Positions 46,790 to 53,600 of a stretch of DNA of 64,000 nt are shown piece after piece. The notes under the pieces were generated by a model, which worked only from the letters and a program-made list of their open reading frames with translations, had not been told where the DNA came from and searched no databases. The translations under genes were made by a program, and so were the position numbers. Location: contig NZ_JASPJX010000005.1 in NCBI RefSeq assembly GCF_030232585.1, positions 62,001 to 126,000 of the forward strand, read 5' to 3'. Position 1 is the stretch's first letter. Every line of letters begins with the position of its first letter. This stretch comes from Corynebacterium sp. MSK008 (lineage in GTDB: Bacteria; Actinomycetota; Actinomycetes; Mycobacteriales; Mycobacteriaceae).

Positions 46790-47026
46790 ATGAAAAAGGT
46801 GGAACTGATGGTCCGGTCCACGTGCGGTTCGTGCGAGCGGGTGGCGGGCCAGATTGCGCCTGTCGTCGCAAAGCATGGCGTTCAGCTCGCCCTTGTGGAC
46901 GTGGACCAGGACCCCGAGTTGGCCGCGGAGTACGGCGACCGCGTGCCGGTGGTGGTCATTGACGGCGATGAGTTCGCCTGCTGGGAAGTGGACAACGACG
47001 ACCTCGACGCGGAGCTGTCCAACTAA
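46790..47026 (+). CDS. Glutaredoxin-like protein
   Basis: A 78-aa thioredoxin-fold protein with redox motif STCGSCERV near the N-terminus and the cis-Pro loop DRVPVVVIDGDE. Such small glutaredoxin-like proteins reduce disulfides; an actinobacterial partner such as mycothiol or a thioredoxin reductase is likely. The AGGAGGAGCGGGG ribosome site precedes ATG 46790. It lies directly upstream of hemA, as in mycobacteria. Confidence 0.85.
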   Translation: MKKVELMVRSTCGSCERVAGQIAPVVAKHGVQLALVDVDQDPELAAEYGDRVPVVVIDGDEFACWEVDNDDLDAELSN

Positions 47027-47072
47027 AGGACTATCCTTTAGTGTGATTTTCAACCGGACTGGAGGGTTTTGC

Positions 47073-48398
47073 GTGAGTGTTCTGCTTGTGGGGATGTCGC
47101 ACAGGTCTGCGCCTGTGGCCCTGCTGGAGCGGCTCAGCATGGACGCGGAGGTCCAAAACGGCACGGCGGGCGCCCTCATCGCGCAGCCGTCGCTGTCTGA
47201 GGCGATGATCATCTCCACATGCAATCGCCTGGAGGTCTACACCGTCACCAACGCGTTCCACGCCGGGGTGGAGGACGTGCTGCGAGTGCTTGGCAGCGTC
47301 TCCGGGGTCGACGTGGCTGAACTGCGCCGTTACCTGTACGTGCGCTACTCGGACGCGGCCGCGGAGCACATCTTCACCGTGGCATCGGGCCTGGATTCGA
47401 TGGTGGTGGGCGAGCAGCAGATCATCGGCCAGGTGCGTTCCGCTTACGTCGACGCCGTGGAGCGCGGCACCGTGGGCCCGAACCTCCACTCGCTGGCCCA
47501 GGCGGCGCTGCACACCGGCAAGCGCGTCCACTCCGAAACGGGCATCGACGATTCGGGCGCGTCCATGGTCACCGTCGCACTCGAGGAGGCGATGGAGCGA
47601 ATGCTTGTCGACGACCTCCGGGGCAAAACCGCACTCGTCCTAGGCGCCGGCGCGATGAGCTCGCTAGCCGCAACGCACCTGGGCAAAAAGGGTATAGACA
47701 AGCTGGTGTTGACGAACCGCACCCGCGACCGCGCCGAACGCCTGGCAGAGCACTCCCGCGAGGCCGGCGTGCCCGCCGAGGTGGTGGACTTCGCCGACCG
47801 CGCCTCGGTGCTGGACCGCGTGGACCTGGTGGTCTCCGCCACCGCCTCCGACGAGTTCACCATCACCCCGACCGACATCCCCGGCCCGCTGGTGCTGGCA
47901 GACCTGTCGCTGCCGCGCGACATCGATGATGCCGTGGCAGACATCGACGGCGTGCACCTAGTCAACATCGAGTCCCTGCACGAGAAAATGCGTGGCAGCG
48001 ACAACGAGGACTCCCGCGCGTTGCGCCGCGCCGAGGAGATCGTGGCGGAAGAGGTGGACACGTTCGGCTCGGAGCAGCGCGTACGCGAGGTGGCCCCGGC
48101 GGTGACCCGTCTGCGCCGCAACGCCGCGGAGATTTCCGGCCAGGAACTGCAGCGTCTGCGCACCCGCCTTCCGGAGATGTCCGAGGACGACTTTGATCAG
48201 GTCAGCCGCATGGTCAAGCGTGTCGTCGATAAGCTTTTGCATCAGCCGACAGTGAAGATCAAAGAGCTGGCGGCGACGGCGGAAACGGTGAGCGTGGAAG
48301 AAGCGGTCACCGAATTGTTCGGGCTGGAAAGCCCCTCCGTGGCGGTGGACGCGCAGAAGCTGCCGCTGCCCGAGGAACTGCACGGCAAGGAGAAGTAG
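47073..48398 (+). CDS. hemA: Glutamyl-tRNA reductase
   Basis: A 441-aa enzyme for the first committed step of C5-pathway haem synthesis: glutamyl-tRNA to glutamate-1-semialdehyde with NADPH. N-terminal GMSHRSAPV, the catalytic Cys in ISTCNRLEVY, the SGLDSMVVGEQQIIGQV block and NADPH loop LGAGAMSSLAATHL are present, with a C-terminal dimerisation helix. GTG start with GGAGGG upstream. Its stop abuts the hemC ATG. Confidence 0.95.
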   Translation: MSVLLVGMSHRSAPVALLERLSMDAEVQNGTAGALIAQPSLSEAMIISTCNRLEVYTVTNAFHAGVEDVLRVLGSVSGVDVAELRRYLYVRYSDAAAEHIFTVASGLDSMVVGEQQIIGQVRSAYVDAVERGTVGPNLHSLAQAALHTGKRVHSETGIDDSGASMVTVALEEAMERMLVDDLRGKTALVLGAGAMSSLAATHLGKKGIDKLVLTNRTRDRAERLAEHSREAGVPAEVVDFADRASVLDRVDLVVSATASDEFTITPTDIPGPLVLADLSLPRDIDDAVADIDGVHLVNIESLHEKMRGSDNEDSRALRRAEEIVAEEVDTFGSEQRVREVAPAVTRLRRNAAEISGQELQRLRTRLPEMSEDDFDQVSRMVKRVVDKLLHQPTVKIKELAATAETVSVEEAVTELFGLESPSVAVDAQKLPLPEELHGKEK

Positions 48399-49280
48399 AT
48401 GTTCAAGATTGGTACACGCGGATCCCACCTGGCCACCACCCAGACCGGGCATGTGCGCGACGCGCTGGGCGAGCACGGCCACCCGGCCGAACTGCAGATC
48501 GTGACCACCCCGGGCGACCTGTCCCAGGCGCCTGTGGAGCGCATCGGCGTGGGCGTGTTCACCTCCGCGTTGCGCGACGCGCTATTTAACGGCGAGGTGG
48601 ACATCGCGGTCCACTCGTTCAAGGACCTGCCCACTGCCGACGAGCCACGCGCCCACATGATCATCCCCACCCGCGAGGACAGCCGCGAAGCACTCATCGC
48701 CCGCGACGGACTGACCCTGGCCGAGCTGCCCGAAGGCGCGCGCGTGGGCACCTCCGCGCCGCGCCGCATCTCCCAGCTCAAGGCCATGCGCCCCGACCTG
48801 GACATCCGCCCGCTGCGCGGCAACATCGAGCGGCGCATGAGCTACGTCGAAAACGGCGAGCTGGACGCGATCATCCTCGCGTACGCGGGACTGGTGCGCG
48901 GCGGCTACGGTGACCGAGCCACCGAGGTCTTTTCTCCCGAGGTGTTCATGCCGGCTCCCGCCCAGGGCGCGCTGGCCGTGGAGTGCCGCTCCGACGACGC
49001 CGTGGCGCGCGAGGCGATTGACAAGCTTATCGACGACGCCGCCACCGCCGAATCCACCGCCGAGCGCGCCGTCCTGGCCCGTTTGGAAGCGGGCTGCACC
49101 GCGCCGGTGGCCGCCTCGGCGGTGCTCGAAGGCACTAATGTGACCCTGCGCGCCGGCGTGTTCGCCCTGGACGGTTCCCGCCAGCTGGTGGAAGAAGCCC
49201 AGGGCACAGACCCGGCCGAGCTGGGGCGCAAGGTCGCCGAGGCGCTGCTCGAGCGCGGCGCCGCCGACGTGATGGAGTAG
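48399..49280 (+). CDS. hemC: Hydroxymethylbilane synthase (porphobilinogen deaminase)
   Basis: A 293-aa enzyme that condenses four porphobilinogens into hydroxymethylbilane. [12 protein letters not shown] opens the protein, HSFKDLPT and [11 protein letters not shown] are conserved anion-binding blocks, and the dipyrromethane-attaching Cys is in [10 protein letters not shown]. It is co-translated with hemA. After it the operon is interrupted by a 428-bp spacer with a composite palindromic element before hemD. Confidence 0.95.
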   Translation: MFKIGTRGSHLATTQTGHVRDALGEHGHPAELQIVTTPGDLSQAPVERIGVGVFTSALRDALFNGEVDIAVHSFKDLPTADEPRAHMIIPTREDSREALIARDGLTLAELPEGARVGTSAPRRISQLKAMRPDLDIRPLRGNIERRMSYVENGELDAIILAYAGLVRGGYGDRATEVFSPEVFMPAPAQGALAVECRSDDAVAREAIDKLIDDAATAESTAERAVLARLEAGCTAPVAASAVLEGTNVTLRAGVFALDGSRQLVEEAQGTDPAELGRKVAEALLERGAADVME

Positions 49281-49331
49281 CGCCGGGGCTAGAGGGGGCG
49301 TCTGGGCTCGGGGGTGAATCTGCTGGTTCGC

Positions 49332-49464
49332 GGATCGTCTAGCAGTCCCTCTCGTGCTGCTAGACGATCCGCGTGCGTGCGAAGCATTTCCCCAGGTGGT
49401 ATTGGAAATGTGTGTCGGTAGGAACGTCATCGTCTAGCAGGGAGACCGCGCTGCTAGACGATCC
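49332..49464. repeat. Paired-palindrome composite element, copy B (133 bp)
   Basis: This has the same architecture and length as the element at 18464-18596: palindrome GGATCGTCTAGCAG / CTGCTAGACGATCC with an 11-nt loop, a 56-nt linker containing GCATTTCCCCAGGT at the identical offset, then a second palindrome with a 10-nt loop. The outer base pair differs from copy A in a compensating way (G-C for T-A). It lies in the hemC-hemD spacer; nothing else is recognised in 49465-49581. Confidence 0.9.
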
Positions 49465-49581
49465 GGGGGGCTGAAGGCCCGGGGGAGGCGCCGGGGCCAG
49501 AAGGGCGCGGGGGGCTCGCGGCGCGGCAGCCCAAGAAGCACTGGAATGTAGCGCTGGTTTTGTTCTCGGGCTGAAGCATTT

Positions 49582-49642
49582 TATGGTGGAGATACCATAC
49601 GTTCAATACCCTCCGCGCAATCGGGTCGGTGGGCCGTATTGA
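49582..49642. promoter_or_regulatory. Dyads in the hemD upstream region
   Basis: TATGGT, 6 nt, ACCATA (49582-49599) is a perfect operator-sized dyad. TCAATAC (49603-49609) and GTATTGA (49636-49642) could form a longer leader stem. They lie 67-127 bp upstream of the hemD start. A binding protein is not identified; haem- or iron-responsive regulators are possible. Confidence 0.35.
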
Positions 49643-49708
49643 GGCCGATCAACACTGCGAACCCAGCCGCGCGGGGGCGGTTTATTTGTGCCTAGAAGAG
49701 ATTTCTCC

Positions 49709-51436
49709 ATGACAGAGCCCACTCACACCCCCCAGCCGGGGAAGGTGATCTTCGTTGGTGCTGGACCGGGCAACCCGGAGTTGCTCACGGTTCGCGCCCG
49801 CGAGGTAATGGAATCCAATTCTATCGCCCTCGTGGACCCTGAGGTGTCAACGGGGGTCCGAAGCGTCGTCGCGGCGGCGCTGCCAGTGCCGAAAGCCAAG
49901 ATGGACGCGGCGAACGAGCGCTACGAGCAGATGTGCGCCGAGGCGAAGGCGGCCGGCGCGAGGCGTAAGCCGCCCCGCCCCGAGGACCCGACTGCTGCGG
50001 AGTTGCAGGAGGTTGGGCTGGATGGCGGAGTGATCGTCGAGAAGCTGAAGCTCGCACTGAAGGAAGCCGCGGACATTGTGGAGCGCGGCGAGGCTGGCGA
50101 CGGCGACGTGATCCGCCTGGTCTCCGGCAACCCGCTGACGCGCGACTCCGTGATGGAGGAGATCTCCGCGGTGGCCGCCGAGGGCATGGAGTTCCAGGTG
50201 GTGCCGGGGATGTCGCTGCCGTCGACGGTGCCGTCGTTCGCCGGTATCGCGCTGGGTTCGACCTACACGGAAGCCGACCTGAACAACGGCGACGTGGACT
50301 GGGACCAGCTCGCCGCCGCGCCGCAGCCGCTGGTGCTGCAGGCGAACCAGGAGCACCTGGCGGAGATGGTGGAGCAGCTCACGCAGCGCGGTTTCCAGGC
50401 GTCGACGCCGGTGACGGTGACCACGCGCGGCACCACGCGCCTGCAGCGCACGTTCGACGCGACGCTGGGCACCGTGGGCAAGCTCGACGCGGAGCTGGAG
50501 GGCCCGCTGGTGGTCACCCTCGGCAGCGCGGCGGACGACCGTTCGAAGTACTCGTGGTGGGAAAACCGCCCGCTCTACGGCTGGCGTGTGCTCGTGCCGC
50601 GCGCGAAGTCGCAGGCAGGGGTGATGAACGCCCGACTGTCGCAGCACGGCGCGATCCCGCAGTCCGTGCCCACGATTTCGCTGGAGCCGCCGCGCAACCC
50701 GGCGCAGATGGACCGCGCGATCAAGGGCATCGTGGAGGGCCGCTACCAGTGGATCCTGTTCACCTCGGTCAATGCCGTCGATGCCGTGTGGTCCAAGTTT
50801 GCAGAGCTGGGCCTGGACGCACGCTCGTTCGCCGGCGTGCACCTGGGCGCGGTGGGGCAGAAGACCGCCGACGCGCTGATCGCCCGCGGCATGCAGCCGG
50901 AGCTCGTGCCGCACCGCACGAAGCAGAACGCGGCTGGGCTGGCGGAGGCGTTCCCGGAGTACGTCGAGGACATCGACCCGGTTTCGCGCGTGCTGCTGCC
51001 TCGCGCGGACCTCGGTTCCGATGTGCTGGTGGACGGCCTGCAGGAGAAGGGCTGGGAGGTCGACGACGTGGTCGCCTACCGCACCGTGCGCGCCGCCCCG
51101 CCGCCGCCAGAGACGCGTGACATGATCAAGACCGGCGGCTTCGACGCAGTGTGCTTCACGTCCCCGTCGACGGTGAAGAACCTCGTGGGTATTGCGGGCA
51201 AACCGCATTCGCGCACGATCATCGCTTGCATCGGCCCGGTCACCGAGGCGGAGGCGCGGGAGCAAGGCTTGCGTGTCGACGTCGTCCCGGAGGTCGCCGA
51301 CATCCCCCACCTCGTCGACGCCTTGGCGGACCACGTGGCGGGGCTGCGCGCGTCGGGGCAGTTGCCGCCGCCGCGCAAGAAGCGTCGGAAAGCTGCGAAG
51401 AGCACCGGCGAGGACACCGCGGCCGCGGCTGGCTAG
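49709..51436 (+). CDS. hemD: Uroporphyrinogen-III synthase fused to a SUMT-like domain
   Basis: A 575-aa fusion. Residues about 10-275 resemble uroporphyrinogen-III C-methyltransferase (VIFVGAGPGNPELLTVRA), but the usual GDP and GGDPF motifs read GNP and SGNP, so methylation may be lost. Residues about 290-550 form the HemD cyclase (YGWRVLVPRAKSQAG, FTSVNAVDAVWSKF, FTSPSTVKNL), which makes uroporphyrinogen III. The tail is Lys/Arg-rich. ATG 49709 has a GAAGAG site; GTG 49688 is a less likely start. Confidence 0.9.
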   Translation: MTEPTHTPQPGKVIFVGAGPGNPELLTVRAREVMESNSIALVDPEVSTGVRSVVAAALPVPKAKMDAANERYEQMCAEAKAAGARRKPPRPEDPTAAELQEVGLDGGVIVEKLKLALKEAADIVERGEAGDGDVIRLVSGNPLTRDSVMEEISAVAAEGMEFQVVPGMSLPSTVPSFAGIALGSTYTEADLNNGDVDWDQLAAAPQPLVLQANQEHLAEMVEQLTQRGFQASTPVTVTTRGTTRLQRTFDATLGTVGKLDAELEGPLVVTLGSAADDRSKYSWWENRPLYGWRVLVPRAKSQAGVMNARLSQHGAIPQSVPTISLEPPRNPAQMDRAIKGIVEGRYQWILFTSVNAVDAVWSKFAELGLDARSFAGVHLGAVGQKTADALIARGMQPELVPHRTKQNAAGLAEAFPEYVEDIDPVSRVLLPRADLGSDVLVDGLQEKGWEVDDVVAYRTVRAAPPPPETRDMIKTGGFDAVCFTSPSTVKNLVGIAGKPHSRTIIACIGPVTEAEAREQGLRVDVVPEVADIPHLVDALADHVAGLRASGQLPPPRKKRRKAAKSTGEDTAAAAG

Positions 51437-51471
51437 AAATGCGCCAGCTGGGTCGTGTCGGGTGCGCGTTC

Positions 51472-51477
51472 TAAGAT
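51472..51477 (+). promoter_or_regulatory. -10 box of a leaderless hemB promoter
   Basis: TAAGAT followed by exactly 7 nt and ATG 51485, with no ribosome site. It gives hemB and the downstream membrane genes a promoter independent of hemD. Confidence 0.55.
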
Positions 51478-51484
51478 GTGGCGC

Positions 51485-52486
51485 ATGGCTGATTACGACT
51501 TGATTCGACGCCCCCGCCGCTTGCGGCAAACCCCCGCTATCCGTGAGTTTGTCACGGAGACGCGCCTGCACCCGGCCGACTTCATCCTCCCGCTGTTCAT
51601 CGCCGACGGCATCGACGCTCCGCGGGAGATCCCGTCCATGCCGGGCGTGTACCAGCACACCCCGGAGTCACTGGTGGAGATCTGCCGCGAGGCGCTCGCG
51701 CTCGGCGTGAAGTGCGTGGACCTGTTCGGCGTGCCGCGCGAGGAGGACAAGGACGCCACCGGCTCCGTTGCCGTTGCCGACGACGGCGTGCTCAACCGGG
51801 CGATTGCGCTGTTGCGCAAGGAGTTCGGCGACGAGCTGATCATCATGGCGGACACCTGCCTGGACGAGTTCACCGACCACGGCCACTGCGGTGTGCTCAC
51901 CACTGACGCACACGGCAGGGAGGTGGTGGACAACGACCCCACCGTGGAGATCTACTGCGAGATGGCGGTGGCCCAGGCGCGCGCGGGCGCGCACATTGTC
52001 AGCCCGTCCGGCATGATGGACGGCCAGATTGAAAAGATTCGCGGGGCGCTTGATCGCGCGGGCTTTGCCGACGTTGCCATCATGGCCTACTCCGCGAAGT
52101 ACGCCTCCAAGTTCTTCGGGCCGTTCCGCGACGCGGTCGGCTCCTCGCTGAAGGGCGACCGCCGCACCTACCAGCAGGACCCGGCGAACGTGCGCGAGTC
52201 GCTTCTGGAGACGGAGCTGGACATCGTCGAAGGCGCGGACTTTGTCATGGTCAAGCCCGCGCTGCCGTACCTGGACGTGCTGGCCAAGATCGCCGAAATG
52301 TCCCCGGTGCCAGTGGCCGCCTACCAAGTCTCCGGCGAGTACGCCATGCTCAACGCGGCCGGCCAGAATGGCTGGATCGACTACGAGGAGACAATGATGG
52401 AAGCGTTGGTGTCCATCAAGCGCGCCGGCGCAGACCAAATTTTCACCTACTACGCCATCGAGGCAGCAAAGAGGCTCAATGGTTAG
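51485..52486 (+). CDS. hemB: Porphobilinogen synthase (ALA dehydratase)
   Basis: A 333-aa enzyme that condenses two 5-aminolevulinates. RRPRRLRQTPAIRE at the start, the metal-site region MADTCLDEFTDHGHCG, the first Schiff-base Lys in MAYSAKYASKFFGPFR and the second in MVKPALPYLD are present. The Cys/Asp pattern (DTCLDEFTDHGHCG) should be compared with Zn- and Mg-type enzymes. It overlaps the next gene by 8 bp. Confidence 0.95.
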   Translation: MADYDLIRRPRRLRQTPAIREFVTETRLHPADFILPLFIADGIDAPREIPSMPGVYQHTPESLVEICREALALGVKCVDLFGVPREEDKDATGSVAVADDGVLNRAIALLRKEFGDELIIMADTCLDEFTDHGHCGVLTTDAHGREVVDNDPTVEIYCEMAVAQARAGAHIVSPSGMMDGQIEKIRGALDRAGFADVAIMAYSAKYASKFFGPFRDAVGSSLKGDRRTYQQDPANVRESLLETELDIVEGADFVMVKPALPYLDVLAKIAEMSPVPVAAYQVSGEYAMLNAAGQNGWIDYEETMMEALVSIKRAGADQIFTYYAIEAAKRLNG

Positions 52487-53102
52487 CTTGCCGCCAATGA
52501 ACCCGGGATCGCCGAGCAGGGTGGGACCGGAGGCCGTCGAGAAGCAAAAGGGCTCCATGCCCGAAGCCGTGCGCTACATGCTCGCGGCGTGGGCCGTGAT
52601 GATCGGCGGGGAGCTTTTGCACCAGATCTTCGCCGTCGCGGCGAGCGTGATCGACCCGTCCGCGCTGCGCGAGGTGGCCAAGGAACGCGCCACCAACGGC
52701 GACGGCGAGGTCTCCGAGGCGCTGATGAACGCCAGCGTGTACGGCTCCATTTTCATCATGGCGCTGTTACAACTCGGCGTGATCCTGCTGTTCTTCTTCG
52801 CCCTCCGCGCCGTGCAAAAGCAGGCGAAATGGGCGGAAAACGCCCGCCGGCTGCTGCAGATCTTCTCCGTGTTCTTCGCGTTGCGCATGCTCACACTGTT
52901 CATGATGGTGCCGGCCTCCACCGCGGTGCCGACGGCGATGTTCGGCATAGATGGCGTGGTCCAGATCATCCTTGGTGTTGCGGGCGTGATGGGCGTGATC
53001 TATTCAGTGGATAAGGACTCCGTGGCGTGGACCAAGCCGCCCAAGGGCAAGTCCGGCAGTGCCACGGATTCGGCGGAGGCGCCGGAGGAAAAGGAGAACT
53101 AA
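52479..53102 (+). CDS. Four-TM membrane protein in the haem operon (1)
   Basis: A 207-aa protein with about four hydrophobic segments (YMLAAWAVMIGG, IFIMALLQLGVILLFFF, FSVFFALRMLTLFMM, IILGVAGVMGVIYSV) and an acidic C-terminus. I recognise no family. The ATG overlaps the end of hemB by 8 bp, so translation is coupled. The position between hemB and hemE, with another membrane gene and a degenerate P-type ATPase, suggests a membrane assembly linked to porphyrin or metal supply. That link is inferred. Confidence 0.72.
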   Translation: MVSLPPMNPGSPSRVGPEAVEKQKGSMPEAVRYMLAAWAVMIGGELLHQIFAVAASVIDPSALREVAKERATNGDGEVSEALMNASVYGSIFIMALLQLGVILLFFFALRAVQKQAKWAENARRLLQIFSVFFALRMLTLFMMVPASTAVPTAMFGIDGVVQIILGVAGVMGVIYSVDKDSVAWTKPPKGKSGSATDSAEAPEEKEN

Positions 53103-53105
53103 GCG

Positions 53106-53600
53106 GTGGCAGGGATGTTCCCGACCATGGTGTCGGACCCGAACGACAGGAACCGGCGCTTCACCGGCGAGGTTGGCCCGGTGTGGCCGAAGCCGCTGAA
53201 AATCGGCTACTACCTGTGCCTAATCGCGGCGACGCTGATGTTCGTCATCGCGTTTTTGACCATGGTGGCGGATTCGCCCAAGGACCTGGACGCGGACGTG
53301 GAGGGCATCTTCGAGCGCAACCTGCGGATCTACACCTGGGGCAGCATCATCCTCGGCTCCTTGATCACCTCGTGCTGCGCCTACCTGCCAAAAGGCTCGA
53401 AGGTGGCGCGCAGCTGGCTGGCCGGGTTTATCGGCCTGGCGGTGTTTTTGCAGCTGGCCAGCTTCTTCGTCGGCGTGGCCGGCTGGGCCGCGTTCCTGGT
53501 GGTCGGTGTGCTCGTCTTTGCGCTGTTTTTCGTGTTCCGTCCGGCCGCCAACGCGTTTGTGGATAAGCGCAGCGGCGACGTTTGGGAAGGGGTGGAATGA
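53106..53600 (+). CDS. Four-TM membrane protein in the haem operon (2)
   Basis: A 164-aa protein starting GTG, with about four hydrophobic segments (YYLCLIAATLMFVIAFL, WGSIILGSLITSCC, WLAGFIGLAVFLQLASFF, AAFLVVGVLVFALFFVF). No motif is recognised. It starts 3 nt after the previous membrane gene and overlaps the P-type ATPase start by four bases (ATGA), so the three are one translational unit. Confidence 0.72.
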   Translation: MAGMFPTMVSDPNDRNRRFTGEVGPVWPKPLKIGYYLCLIAATLMFVIAFLTMVADSPKDLDADVEGIFERNLRIYTWGSIILGSLITSCCAYLPKGSKVARSWLAGFIGLAVFLQLASFFVGVAGWAAFLVVGVLVFALFFVFRPAANAFVDKRSGDVWEGVE

